Under the pieces are notes generated by a model. That model saw only the letters and a list, made by a program, of their open reading frames with translations. It made no database searches and was not told the DNA's origin. A stretch of DNA of 64,000 nucleotides from CAIQPV01 sp963719855 (GTDB taxonomy: Bacteria > Pseudomonadota > Gammaproteobacteria > Burkholderiales > Gallionellaceae). Positions 26,760 through 36,170 of the stretch are shown piece after piece (the first letter of the stretch is position 1; each line of letters opens with the position of its first letter). The position numbers were made by a program, and so were the translations under genes. The stretch lies in the NCBI GenBank assembly GCA_963719855.1, contig CAVRDK010000001.1:310001-374000 (forward strand), in the 5' to 3' direction.

Positions 26760-28577
26760 TGGCTGCGTCTTCGCCGTACGATTTTGAGGTTCCATGGCGA
26801 CCTAACTTCGAGGCAATGATGGCGCTTGTCTGGGCCTTGGGATCGGCGCTAATTCTTTTGGTTTCCCATATTGTCCCAATGTTTTCCCAGTTTGCTGCCT
26901 TGCTTGCAATCGGATGTGCGTTGGCTGCGGCTTACCGGGGATACAGTGCCTACAAAAGACTGATTGATGCCTCACGTCTCAGGCTATTCGGGAAAGAGTT
27001 CATCGGTCTGCCCGAACTGGCCAAGCAAGCGCGTCAGTCAGCCCAACAGAAGTCCTTCTGGCTTGGGAAAGGATTTCCCTGGACAGACATCGAGGCTAGC
27101 AAGCTTCATACCCTGATTTCGCTCGGTGTGGTCAGAACCATTGGCAAAGTCGCCCAGCATGTCGAGGGCGCGTACTGGATACATGGCCTTGCCCCCGAAA
27201 GTGATTTGTATTCTGAGCTTCTCCCATCTGGTTGGACATACATTGATCATCGGCACGACCCGCGTTGGAAAAACTCGTCTGTTCGACTTGCTGATCGCGC
27301 AGGCGATTTTTCGGGGTGAGACGGTCATTATCATCGATCCGAAGGGTGACCATGCGCTTGCCCTGAATGCTCGTGCAGCGTGCGAAGCCTGCGGTGCAGG
27401 GGAGCGTTTCGTGTATTTTCACCCGGCGCATCCGGACCGATCTGCCTGCATTGATCCGCTGCGCAACTGGAATCGTAAAACCGAACTAGCAAGCCGCGTG
27501 GCGGCGCTCATTCCATCGGAAACCGGTGCCGATCCTTTTACCGCCTTTGGATGGAAAGTGCTCAACGACATCACGAACGGCATGATCGCCACCGGCAATC
27601 GGCCAAATCTTGTCCAGTTGCGACGGTACGTTGAAGGTGGCCCCGAGAATCTTCTGCAGCGGGTCTTGAAAATTCACTTCACCAGCCATGTAAAGGATTG
27701 GGAAAGCCGATCATCATCCTATATCAGGCGCAACAAGGAGCGTCTTCTGGAAGCCTACATCGCTTTCTATAAGGAAGTTGCCATCAATGAGGCTCAGTCG
27801 GTGGATATTGATGGTCTGATTTCGACCTACGAGCATAACCGGGATCACTTTCAGAAGATGGTGGCTTCCCTGATCCCGATTCTTTCGATGCTCACCAGCG
27901 AGCCGATCAAGGAGCTTCTTTCTCCTGATTTCGAGCCAGGGCACGAGCGACTGGTGACGGATATGTCGAAGATTATTCGCGGCAACAAGGTGGTCTACAT
28001 TGGCCTGGACTCACTTGCCGACTCAACAGTGGGCAGTGCCATTGGCTCCATCATGCTTGCCGATCTGGCCGCCGTCGCTGGTGACCGCTACAACTACGGG
28101 ATCGACTCGTTGTCGCCGGTCAATCTGTTCATCGACGAAGCCGCTGAGGTACTCAATCAACCGGCGATCCAGCTCATGAACAAGGGCGGCGGCGCTGAAT
28201 TTAGGGTCACCATCGCCACGCAGACTTTTGCTGATTTTGCCAGCCGTCTCGGCGATGAGAACAAGGCACGACAGGTTCTCGCCAACACCAACAACAAGAT
28301 CGCATTGCGCGTACTGGATTCCGAAACCCAGAAGTACATTGCCGAAGGTATGCCACAAATCAAGGTTCGTTCAATGGCAATGCGGTATGGACACAACGTC
28401 GATACCCATATTCATGATGAATACTCAGCTTCCTATCAGGAGCAAATTCTCGAAGAGGATGCGGAACTGTTTCCGGCGGCGATGCTGGGCGAACTGCCAC
28501 CGCTTCATTTCATCGCGCGTCTGTCGGGCGGTCGAACGCTCAAGGGACGCATCCCCATCCTGCTGGCTGATGGGTGA
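26759..28577 (+). pseudogene. traD: TraD-type coupling protein (T4CP), frameshifted at CCC 27223-27225
   Basis: The N-terminal part (frame from 26759) has two membrane segments (ALVWALGSALILLVSHIV and FAALLAIGCALAAAYRGY). The rest (frame to 28577) carries the VirD4/TraD ATPase: HTLIIGTTRVGKTRLFDLL (Walker A), VIIIDPKGDHAL, and LFIDEAAEVLN (Walker B), then VTIATQTFADF. Deleting one C at 27223-27225 joins YSELL to HLVGHT, giving about 605 residues, the expected size. T4CPs feed the relaxase-DNA complex into the transfer channel. The stop overlaps the DUF4400 gene (TGATG). No relaxase gene adjoins it here, unlike the usual traI-traD order. Confidence 0.85.
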
Positions 28578-29191
28578 TGGCCAAGACCGCTGATACAGGC
28601 TGGAGTGCTTTCTTCGCCATCACGGTGTTCGTTCTGGTCGTGGCAACGTGGGTGTTTATCCCGCCTGAAGTCATTCGGAGTGCATGGATGGTTGAACGCG
28701 CGGAAATGTACGCCATGACCGAAAAAGGTGAGAGTGCTGTCTATGGCCGGATATTCGATGATCTACAAACATCGCTGGCAGGAAACTTTCGTGGGTACAT
28801 TCGCGATGCGGAAGCAATGGGGCAGGGGCCGCTGGGAAATTCAGCATTCAGCCGCTGGGCGCAGGATAGGATCATGGCAACCTGGCTGTGGATAGGGTTG
28901 ATCGCTTACCGGTTGCAAGTGCTGATGGGATGGCTGCTGCCGGGGATTTTTATCATCTTGGCAACCTATCTTGATGGGCATTATGTGCGGGAAATCCGGA
29001 AATACTCCTTCGTTGCCCAAAGCCCGATACGGCACAAACTCGGCGTCCGGGTGATGTGGATCGTCATGACGGGACTTGCCGGATGGCTCATGGTTCCGGT
29101 GCCGATGCCCTCGCTACTGGCACCCACATTGATAGTCCTGATCTCATGTTCGTTATGGTTGTGGGTGAGCAATCTGCAGAAGCGGTTATAA
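28577..29191 (+). CDS. DUF4400 conjugation-associated membrane protein
   Basis: The 204-residue product has membrane segments at the N-terminus (FFAITVFVLVVATWVFI), the middle (LQVLMGWLLPGIFIILATY) and the C-terminus (VMWIVMTGLAGWLMV, APTLIVLISCSLWLWV). It matches the DUF4400 family, commonly encoded right after traD in F-type/GGI/SXT-like elements. I chose the ATG at 28577, which overlaps the traD stop. Function unknown; proximity to the coupling protein suggests a membrane partner. It marks the left boundary of the CBASS insertion. Confidence 0.78.
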   Translation: MAKTADTGWSAFFAITVFVLVVATWVFIPPEVIRSAWMVERAEMYAMTEKGESAVYGRIFDDLQTSLAGNFRGYIRDAEAMGQGPLGNSAFSRWAQDRIMATWLWIGLIAYRLQVLMGWLLPGIFIILATYLDGHYVREIRKYSFVAQSPIRHKLGVRVMWIVMTGLAGWLMVPVPMPSLLAPTLIVLISCSLWLWVSNLQKRL

Positions 29192-29236
29192 ACGGCGCTG
29201 AAATTTATTCATCGTGGCATGGTTCAGTCAGTAGCC

Positions 29237-30189
29237 TCACATATCTTTAGCTTCTTCTCCCTTCCTCGATGATTCCAGTCGTTGCTTGTCTTTCCCCATA
29301 TTCTCGCCCGAATCAACTTGGAGAATGTCGTCCATGACAGTTTTATAACAGGTCATCGCGTCCTCAAGGTTGTTTCCGAGGATAGTTTTTAGTTCGTTAT
29401 AGGCCTTGCCTGCTTCGCCATCTTCCGTGATGAAGCCGTCAAAAAAGTTGCAATCGCTGCATATTCCATGTCGAGAAGGTGATTCAATTCCTTTTTTGGG
29501 TCGACGTTCGAAAGACCGCTCGCGATTACCCAATTTACCGCGTGCCGCACCAGTAGATAGAGGTAACGCAAGACCATCGGGCGAGTGGACATAAAGTCTT
29601 CCGACTGAGATTCAGACAAACCTTCGAGGTTAGTTACTTGGTGGAAGAAATCCACATCCACGGTTACTTGGATGTATGAGAGGCGGAACTTATCGCCGTA
29701 TACATTGCTTCTCAAAGCCTTCAACATTTCTGGCTTGAGCGCACTACTCCAACTTTCCACGATACTCAGGATTTTGGATTTTTCCTTTTCTGCATCTAAC
29801 TCTTGCACAAGCAACGACGAACGAGCATTCTCAAAGCCAGAGTGGATCAGTCTCTTAGATGGCCCATCCCGTCCTTGATCGAACTCATCAATTAATGATC
29901 GCACAAATCCCTGAAATTGATTCGGCAGCAATGCCGCACTGTCAATAGGTCGGCGTGATGCAAATTCGACCTTCATCGCCTCGCCGACTGACAAGGATAA
30001 AAAAGTACGCTCGATAACAGGTATTAGCGGAGCAAGCGACAAACGCATCGTATATTCCCAATTTGCATGCTTACTCATCTCGACAAACGCGACGTCCGGA
30101 ATGACAAAACGAGCTTCAGGCTCTTGCTCAATAATGTCCTGCAGTTCCTGTTTTCGCATCCGGTTTTGATCGACAACGTAGATGGCCAT
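29237..30189 (-). pseudogene. PIN-like domain protein next to CapP, frameshifted at AAAAAA 29441-29446
   Basis: The N-terminus has an acidic PIN-like start (IYVVDQNRMR, then RFVIPDVAFVEM) and the C-terminal part has DMEYAAIATF continuing, after adding one T to the minus-strand T6 run, as FDGFITEDGEAGKAYNEL. D-x-Y...-D-x-F-I-x-x-D is typical of PIN nucleases, giving four or more candidate acidic metal ligands. The restored protein is about 317 residues. It is encoded on the same strand as capH-capP, 82 nt after capP, so it is probably part of the same regulatory transcript. It is not a described CBASS component; an RNase effector or an unrelated neighbour are both possible. Confidence 0.6.
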
Positions 30190-30271
30190 GATTGATCTTT
30201 CTATGGGCTACTTTAATGTGCTTGGTATTTCCCGATGTCCATTGGTCGACGCTTGAGATTACGCAAAAGTA

Positions 30272-31153
30272 CTAACGATGGAAACGTGGCGTCCATCGTT
30301 CAATAATTTCCGCATCATCTTCATCCTCATCGCAAGAATCGACGTCATTACCGATTGAGGAAGAGGATAAAACTGTTAGGGTTTTGCCGTACTGTCCGAG
30401 TCCAATGACCTCCTCGGTCACCATGGTAGAACGTTTGCCGCCTAGCCAATCCATTACGTCAATTTTCTTAACTGTGCGCTCTGCCTTAAGAATACGCTCG
30501 GAGTCCGTATTTAGTTGCGCAGTCCCGGTATTCTTGGGAACAGGGGAGCCTTTGCGTAGCCAAGATATTTCAGGCAGCGATTTAATCGCTACGGACAAGC
30601 AACAGTAATCGATTGTCTGTCCAGTGCTAATGATTACTGCTATGGCATCATCGGTGAGCTCGGCGTAGCGAATAGCTGTTGCGGTTAACGATGTTTGGCA
30701 TTCATTCGCCAGTATCTCAATAACCGACAGGCCAGGATTGTGTCGTCTAATGAGTTGCTGAAAAGGGATTCTCGGCATCAGCAGACCTGCAGCAAAGGAA
30801 TCCGCTTCCAGTTCGTAAGGGTCGCCTGATACGAAACCCGCATGTGATGTATGAATGCCATCTTTCGGTAATACATGGTCGATATGACCGTCGAGGAAGT
30901 AGTGTCCAAGCTCATGGGCTACACTGAAGCGCTGAAATCCTTCGCTCGGGATATGTGTCGAGTAGAGTATCCCGAAAGTGTCGCCATGCCGTAATAACAT
31001 ACCCGACACGCCATCGGTCGTTTTAGCTTCGGTGATTATGCCGCGACTGGTTGCGATGGCGAAGGGATCGATTGGCAAACTCGTGAGACCTTCCTCTTTC
31101 AGAAAAGCTTCTGCTTTCTGCTTGGCCATTGTTAAGCGAATTGCCCGGCTCAT
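30272..31153 (-). CDS. capP: CapP: ImmA/IrrE-family metallopeptidase regulating CBASS
   Basis: The 293-residue protein has a zinc peptidase motif HELGH at residues 80-84 within RFSVAHELGHYFLDGH, and a following Glu-rich stretch DPYELEADSFAAGLLMP, the ImmA/IrrE (COG2856) signature with the third ligand. In characterised CBASS loci CapP cleaves the repressor CapH when DNA damage or infection is sensed, releasing transcription of the divergent CBASS operon. capH lies 6 nt upstream on the same strand, and cdnC starts on the opposite strand. The match to the CapH-CapP arrangement is by architecture and position. Confidence 0.85.
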   Translation of the reverse strand: MSRAIRLTMAKQKAEAFLKEEGLTSLPIDPFAIATSRGIITEAKTTDGVSGMLLRHGDTFGILYSTHIPSEGFQRFSVAHELGHYFLDGHIDHVLPKDGIHTSHAGFVSGDPYELEADSFAAGLLMPRIPFQQLIRRHNPGLSVIEILANECQTSLTATAIRYAELTDDAIAVIISTGQTIDYCCLSVAIKSLPEISWLRKGSPVPKNTGTAQLNTDSERILKAERTVKKIDVMDWLGGKRSTMVTEEVIGLGQYGKTLTVLSSSSIGNDVDSCDEDEDDAEIIERWTPRFHR

Positions 31154-31159
31154 GGCACT

Positions 31160-31513
31160 TTATTCCTTTTGCTTAGACTGGTTTCGTTCGGCTAGCATTT
31201 TGAGAAAATCTTTGGCAAGTTCGCGATCACCGCCGGTCAATTTACCAACATCGCGGAATAATGGATCACCTGCCTCCGCCAAACCTGGGTCGTCAACACG
31301 CCCCAAAAGATAATCGGTCGTTACTTCAAGGCTATTTGCAAGCCGACGTAATGTGTCGAACGATGGCTTGCGTGATCCTGACTCGAAATGGGCAATCGAA
31401 CTGGGTGGCATCCCTGCGCGTCCCGCAAGGTCACCTTGGTTCCATTTGCGTAACTCTCGGGCCGCTTTAAGGCGTTCCTGAAACAACTCTGAGGGGGGGC
31501 GTTCGTCTGTCAT
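31160..31513 (-). CDS. capH: CapH: XRE-family repressor of CBASS
   Basis: The 117-residue protein has a helix-turn-helix of the XRE/Cro type at about residues 13-70 (LKAARELRKWNQGDLAGRAG, then SIAHFESGSRKPSFDTLRRL) followed by a short C-terminal tail. It is divergent from cdnC across a 116-nt region rich in TGTCTA/TAGACA half-sites, consistent with a repressor binding between the two transcripts. It precedes capP by 6 nt. Residues linking HTH and tail would hold the CapP cleavage site; it cannot be placed from sequence alone. Confidence 0.85.
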   Translation of the reverse strand: MTDERPPSELFQERLKAARELRKWNQGDLAGRAGMPPSSIAHFESGSRKPSFDTLRRLANSLEVTTDYLLGRVDDPGLAEAGDPLFRDVGKLTGGDRELAKDFLKMLAERNQSKQKE

Positions 31514-31629
31514 GTCTATATCGCCATAATTAGGTTGACTGGTTTGTTGTTTGGATGTAAAGTAGACATATTATACTTGTCCACATAGACAAGTGCAAGT
31601 GCAACCGATTAAAAATACGAGGAAAAAAC
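31514..31629. promoter_or_regulatory. Divergent capH/cdnC promoter-operator region
   Basis: A + strand promoter is suggested by TTGTTT (31547-31552), 16 nt, TATTAT (31569-31574). A palindrome ACTTGTC-6 nt-GACAAGT (31575-31594) lies immediately downstream, and the half-site TAGACA occurs at 31563-31568 and 31586-31591, with TGTCTA at 31514-31519. The overlap of a palindrome with the promoter is what a CapH operator should look like. GAGG precedes the cdnC ATG by 7 nt. Confidence 0.6.
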
Positions 31630-32594
31630 ATGGGACGAGAACACGTTGGACATGGAGAGATTGTTAGTTTTGCGCAGGAAAGGGTCAACCTGCCGAAAGA
31701 TAAGGCCGATGAATATCGTGCCCAAGCGCGTCGACTTCGCGAAAAATTGGAGGGTTACCTGAGCGAGCATCCAGATTTCACATTAAAGAAGATGATGATC
31801 TCTGGTAGCTTGGCCAAGGGCACGGCACTACGTTCCCTGAACGATATCGATGTTGCTTGTTACATAAGCGGGGCGGACACGCCAAATGATGTGACGAGCC
31901 TTTTGAATTATCTTGCAGAGCGGTTGCGCAATGCCTTTCCTAATTTTAGTCACGACCAAATCACCCCTCAAACATACAGTGTGACAGTGTCCTTTCGTGG
32001 CACAGGTCTGGATGTGGATGTGGTACCGATCCTATACAGCGGCGATCCAGACTGGTTCGGCAATCTGGTCAGCCAAGAAGATGGTTCGTTTCTTGAGACC
32101 AACATTCCTTTCCACATCGAATTCATACGCAAGCGCAAGCAAGCGCAGCAGAATGATTTTGTGCAGGTCGTTCGATTGATAAAATTTTGGCCCGAAACGT
32201 TAAGGCTGAACGGGAAGGCTTTCGGTTCAAATCATTTATGATTGAGATGATCTTGGCGCGTCTTTGTGATCAGGGAGTGGATTTCTCGGACTATCCCGAG
32301 GCGTTACAGCATTTCTTCACCTATGTAGCTCGCACGAACATGCAGGAACGGATCGTTTTTGCTGACTATTACACGCCTTCAAAGGTCGAAAATTTCACCG
32401 ATCAGATTCAAATTATCGACCCGGTAAATTCGAAGAATAATGTCAGTGCGCTCTATACTGTTGCGCAAGCAGACATGATCGTGGAGGCAGCGCTTGATGC
32501 GGGCGATGCGATAGATGCGGCCTTAGCGGCTCCAACTAAGCAAGAGACTGTTCGCTACTGGAAAAAAGTCTTCGGTCCATCCTTTCAAGTGTGA
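31630..32594 (+). pseudogene. cdnC: CdnC-type cGAS/DncV-like nucleotidyltransferase of CBASS, frameshifted at GG 32189-32190
   Basis: The N-terminal part has the CD-NTase active site: ISGSLAKGT with G59-S60, NDIDV with D72 and D74, and LDVDVVP with D130. The second half, in another frame, has the helical domain (SFMIEMILARLCDQG, then QHFFTYVARTN). Restoring one G in the run at 32189-32190 joins IKFW to ARNVKAEREGFRF, giving about 320 residues, full size. CdnC enzymes make cyclic tri-AMP, the activator of NucC. HORMA, TRIP13 and nucC follow in that order, so this is a type III CBASS. The shift is probably a sequencing error, since all other genes are intact. Confidence 0.88.
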
Positions 32595-32602
32595 GGTAAA
32601 TC

Positions 32603-33118
32603 ATGACTAATAGCTACACCATATCAGAAACAACAACATTCACGCTGACCCATGCTAAGCACATGACTGCCAAGGTTGTAGCCGACCTCAAGCGTCTGCA
32701 GCGGTTTTACGGTTCACCGTCTGACATCTCAATCGCAAATTACGAAACGGAAGTGATTGAACTGTTAAAGCATGGCTATCTTGGCACTCTTACTGTCGGG
32801 TTCAAGCTTGACGGCAGTTGGATTGAGCCAACTCTGCGATATACGGCGAAAGACCTAGCTGGCGCTGCTGCCAATGACGACGATCCAGGTCGTGTGAAGC
32901 CTGGGGCAAACATCGTTGGTGCATCGTTCTATAATTATTTAATTTACAGCGCAGCATGGCATGCATTGAGCCAAGCCGAGAGGGATGCTTTCGAAAAGTG
33001 CATGCCTTACCGTCGTAATGGTGTGGCAGAGCCAACTATTAATGGTTTTCTTGTTGATGATCGTACCTATTCGTCCGGCGGACGTTCGCTGAGTCGCGCC
33101 AGTGTAAGGAGTTATTGA
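32603..33118 (+). CDS. cap7: Bacterial HORMA-domain protein of CBASS (Cap7)
   Basis: The 171-residue protein lies 8 nt after cdnC and directly before the TRIP13-like gene, the fixed order of type III CBASS. Its sequence fits the bacterial HORMA family (start TLTHAKHMTAKVVADLKRLQ, then a C-terminal safety-belt-like end NGFLVDDRTYSSGGRSL). HORMA proteins sense a closure peptide and bind and activate the CD-NTase. Its stop overlaps the next start (TGATG at 33116-33120). Confidence 0.82.
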   Translation: MTNSYTISETTTFTLTHAKHMTAKVVADLKRLQRFYGSPSDISIANYETEVIELLKHGYLGTLTVGFKLDGSWIEPTLRYTAKDLAGAAANDDDPGRVKPGANIVGASFYNYLIYSAAWHALSQAERDAFEKCMPYRRNGVAEPTINGFLVDDRTYSSGGRSLSRASVRSY

Positions 33119-34056
33119 TGAGTGCCAAGCCTACCATCGACGAGTTGTTTGAGCGTTATATTACCTATCCGGATTTCGAACCCCAAGAGCGGTTGGCTCG
33201 GCTAGTCGGTCTCGATGATCAGAAAGCCCGTCTGACAAAAATTCTAAGCCTGCTGGTAAATCCATCAGGCTTGGAAACATGGTCAAAAAAATACCATTCT
33301 GGAGCGGGTGGAATGTTGAATACAATTCTACGCCGTCCTCCTCTTGTGGTGCTGGCTGGAGATGTTGGCTCCGGCAAGACCGAGCTCGCCGAAACAATTG
33401 GTGATGCGGTAGCGAGACAAGAGAATATCAGTATCACGCTATACCCGCTCAGTCTATCGGCTCGCGGTCAGGGGCGCGTCGGCGAAATGACTCAATTGCT
33501 CTCGGCGGCATTTGACCACGCGGTCACTGAGGCGACGAAGCTCAAAAGCAGTTCTGGTAAGGCGCGTGGTGCCGTTATTTTGCTAGTTGATGAGGCCGAC
33601 GCACTCGCTCAATCGCGTGAAGCAGCCCAAATGCACCACGAAGACCGCGCAGGCGTGAATGCCTTCATTCGCGGGGTGGATCGTCTTGGAAATGGCCGGT
33701 TGCCGGCGGCAGTTATCATGTGTACCAACCGACTCGGAGCGCTCGATCCTGCGGTGAAAAGACGTGCTGCCGACATCCTTACTTTCGGTCGCCCAAACGA
33801 CATTCAGCGCCGTGCCGTATTAGACGGAAGCTTTAAAGGATTAGGATTTTCTGGATCGCAAATTGATGAGCTTGTTGCTGTAACAGGGTCAGTGAAAAAC
33901 CATGAATATGGCTTTACATTTTCTGACCTAACACAACGCCTCCTCCCTGCAATCATACTTGATGCTTACCCTTCACAACCAGTGGTTCCAGCGAGAGCAT
34001 TAGAGATTGCCCGCGACATGAAACCAACTCCCCCGTTTGAGGAAAAGAGTAAATGA
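33118..34056 (+). CDS. cap6: TRIP13/Pch2-like AAA+ ATPase of CBASS (Cap6)
   Basis: The 312-residue protein has Walker A AGDVGSGKTELAE, Walker B VILLVDEADALAQ, a sensor region (VIMCTNRLGALDPAVKRRA) and a C-terminal small AAA domain. In CBASS III, TRIP13 opens the HORMA protein and so turns the synthase off. I chose the ATG at 33118, with AAGGAG 6 nt upstream. Its stop overlaps the nucC start (ATGA at 34053). Confidence 0.88.
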   Translation: MSAKPTIDELFERYITYPDFEPQERLARLVGLDDQKARLTKILSLLVNPSGLETWSKKYHSGAGGMLNTILRRPPLVVLAGDVGSGKTELAETIGDAVARQENISITLYPLSLSARGQGRVGEMTQLLSAAFDHAVTEATKLKSSSGKARGAVILLVDEADALAQSREAAQMHHEDRAGVNAFIRGVDRLGNGRLPAAVIMCTNRLGALDPAVKRRAADILTFGRPNDIQRRAVLDGSFKGLGFSGSQIDELVAVTGSVKNHEYGFTFSDLTQRLLPAIILDAYPSQPVVPARALEIARDMKPTPPFEEKSK

Positions 34057-34778
34057 CTACATGGTCTTTGACGCAATTACTTTTCAGTTTGCATGACGAT
34101 ATTGAACATCGTTTACAAATTGCTCGACAAAGTTTTGGACATCCAGGAACAAAAGGTGACGCGAGCGAAAAAGTGTGGCTGGAGTTGCTCCAGACATATT
34201 TACCGCAACGCTATCAAGCTGAGACGGCTCATGTGGTGGACAGCAACGGAGTCTTCAGCGAACAAATTGATGTGGTAGTTTTTGATCGCCAGTATTCACC
34301 TTTCATTTTCAACTTCGAAGGAAAGAGTGTTGTACCAGCAGAAAGTATTTACGCTATTTTTGAAGCCAAGCAGACTATCAATGCTGACCACATAACTTAT
34401 GCGCAAGACAAGATTGCCAGTGTCCGGCGTTTACACCGAACCAGCTTGCCAATTCCCTATGCGAATGGGACTTATCCGGCCAAACCTTTGCCACACATTC
34501 TAGGCGGATTGTTGACGTTCGAAAGCGACTGGTCACCATGCTTTGGCAAGCCACTGGAGAAAGCGTTAGCTGGAGGCGATGCTAACGGCCGTCTTGATCT
34601 TGGTTGTGTCGCAGCTCATGGCCATTTCGTGTTGGATCAGGCGAAGGGAATATATGAGTCCACTATTGAGGGTAAGCCTGCTACTGCGTTCCTGTTCAAG
34701 CTTATCTCGTTGCTTCAGTTTAGCGGCACTGTTCCCATGATTGACATCCAAGCCTATGCGCGATGGCTCACGAAATAG
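34053..34778 (+). CDS. nucC: NucC: cyclic-triadenylate-activated endonuclease, CBASS effector
   Basis: The 241-residue protein matches NucC along its full length. The catalytic D73 (EQIDVVVFD), E104 and K106 (YAIFEAKQ) occupy the same residue numbers as I recall for the E. coli enzyme. It also keeps HPGTKGDASE and CVAAHGHFV, close to the known protein. NucC trimers pair into hexamers on binding cyclic tri-AMP and degrade cell DNA, aborting infection. It closes the CBASS operon; 141 nt without a gene separate it from the transglycosylase, where the conjugation genes resume. Confidence 0.93.
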   Translation: MTTWSLTQLLFSLHDDIEHRLQIARQSFGHPGTKGDASEKVWLELLQTYLPQRYQAETAHVVDSNGVFSEQIDVVVFDRQYSPFIFNFEGKSVVPAESIYAIFEAKQTINADHITYAQDKIASVRRLHRTSLPIPYANGTYPAKPLPHILGGLLTFESDWSPCFGKPLEKALAGGDANGRLDLGCVAAHGHFVLDQAKGIYESTIEGKPATAFLFKLISLLQFSGTVPMIDIQAYARWLTK

Positions 34779-34919
34779 CTGCTCCTGACCTCACGGTTGC
34801 CCGAATAGTTTGACAATTGAGGTAGCCTCTTCGTAAGTTCAACTCCCGCACTTGCGGTCATCGAAATGCGTCCTTAAAAGTCACATTTCGATTCCGCAGC
34901 AACTGTCTGGCTCCCTACC

Positions 34920-35339
34920 ATGGCAGCCATGACTCGCACCCTGTTCATCATCCTCATTTTGCCAATGGCATTCTCATGCCATGCCACTTGCTTTGAACAA
35001 GCAGGGGCCAGATATGGCATTGCCCCGTCATTGCTCAAGGCTATCTCGGTCGTCGAGTCCGGCTCCAATCCTGTGGCGCTCAATCGTAACCGCGACGGCT
35101 CGGAAGACCTTGGTCTAATGCAGGTCAACAGCCGCTGGCTGGGTGTGCTGGCATCCTTCGGCATTGGACGGGATCAGCTATTCGATGCCTGTATCAACAC
35201 ACATGTCGGCGCATGGATACTCGCGCAAAACATTAGTCGCTTGGGCTATGGTTGGGAAGCCGTCGGTGCCTATAACGCGCGCTCGCCGAAAAAGCGCGCG
35301 GCCTATGCCAGCCGGATCGCCGCGAAGGTCAGGCTATGA
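34920..35339 (+). CDS. Lytic transglycosylase of the conjugation system (LtgX/VirB1-like)
   Basis: The 139-residue protein has an N-terminal signal peptide (TLFIILILPMAFSCHA) and a SLT domain: ARYGIAPSLLKAISVVESG with the catalytic Glu, DLGLMQVNSRW and VGAYNARSP. Such enzymes open peptidoglycan for the transfer channel. In the gonococcal island ltgX lies before the traL-G cluster, the same position as here. Its end overlaps the next gene by 4 nt (ATGA). Confidence 0.85.
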   Translation: MAAMTRTLFIILILPMAFSCHATCFEQAGARYGIAPSLLKAISVVESGSNPVALNRNRDGSEDLGLMQVNSRWLGVLASFGIGRDQLFDACINTHVGAWILAQNISRLGYGWEAVGAYNARSPKKRAAYASRIAAKVRL

Positions 35340-35965
35340 CGATCCTGAAACACCTCGCCGCATTTCTGCTCATGAGTTTGATCTTGCCTGCCTGTACAAG
35401 CACGCAACCGACAAGCCCGGTACAAAAGGCACGAGAAGATATTGCCTGGATCGATCATCAGTTCAAAACATGCAGCGGCAAAGACTGCCCGATACCTACT
35501 CGCAAGACATTGGCGACAGTCGTACTTCCTCCCGCACGGAAGGTCGCACCCCCACCCATTGCCGACGTTCCAAAGACAGTACCTCCATCTGTCCTCAGCG
35601 ATGAGACGGTAACGACAACTGTCCTTTTCGAGTTTGGAAAGGACTCTCCTACTGCCGACGGACAACTTGCCCTCAATCGCCTCGCGACCATCGCATTAAA
35701 TTCAAAGCACATCGAGCTTGAAGGCAGAACGGACGACATAGGCAGCAAAGCCTACAACGACCGCCTTGCCCAGCGTCGAGCCGAATTCGTCCGTACATGG
35801 CTCCTTAAGCAAGGGGTAGTAGCAGAAATGGTGGTTCGTGCCGAGGGAATGTGCTGCTACCTCGACACGGCACCCACCGAAACGGCACGCCGGAACAACC
35901 GGCGCGTCGAGGTGCGTCTTGTCATTCTGCAAGACGCGGTCAATAACAGAAAGGGAGCGCAATGA
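35336..35965 (+). CDS. OmpA-family lipoprotein
   Basis: The 209-residue protein has a lipobox (SLILPAC, Cys at about 20), a Pro-rich linker, and a C-terminal OmpA-like peptidoglycan-binding domain (FEFGKDSPTADGQLALNRLA, ELEGRTDDIG, RLAQRRAEFVRTWL, RRNNRRVEV). It should anchor the outer membrane to peptidoglycan near the transfer channel. It overlaps the transglycosylase by 4 nt and is followed by a small membrane gene. Confidence 0.85.
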   Translation: MTILKHLAAFLLMSLILPACTSTQPTSPVQKAREDIAWIDHQFKTCSGKDCPIPTRKTLATVVLPPARKVAPPPIADVPKTVPPSVLSDETVTTTVLFEFGKDSPTADGQLALNRLATIALNSKHIELEGRTDDIGSKAYNDRLAQRRAEFVRTWLLKQGVVAEMVVRAEGMCCYLDTAPTETARRNNRRVEVRLVILQDAVNNRKGAQ

Positions 35966-35966
35966 A

Positions 35967-36170
35967 GTGAAATTACCAAACAACAAAGGCTTCATCCGGG
36001 ACGTAGTCATCGCTGGCGGATTTATAGCCATCGGCATCCTCGCACCCGGATCGCCTATCGAAAATGGATTCGAAGCCCATCTGGGCGGTATCTCGGTCGG
36101 CCTCGGCCTGGGATGGCTCATCAAGTGTTTTGTCGACCTGAAAGGGAATAGTGATGCAAAGCAATCGTAA
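35967..36170 (+). CDS. Small two-span membrane protein before the pilin gene
   Basis: A GTG start at 35967 (GGGAGC upstream) gives 67 residues with two hydrophobic stretches (DVVIAGGFIAIGILA and LGGISVGLGLGWLIKCFV). It overlaps the pilin start by 17 nt. No family recognised; a transfer-operon role is inferred from position. Confidence 0.55.
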   Translation: MKLPNNKGFIRDVVIAGGFIAIGILAPGSPIENGFEAHLGGISVGLGLGWLIKCFVDLKGNSDAKQS

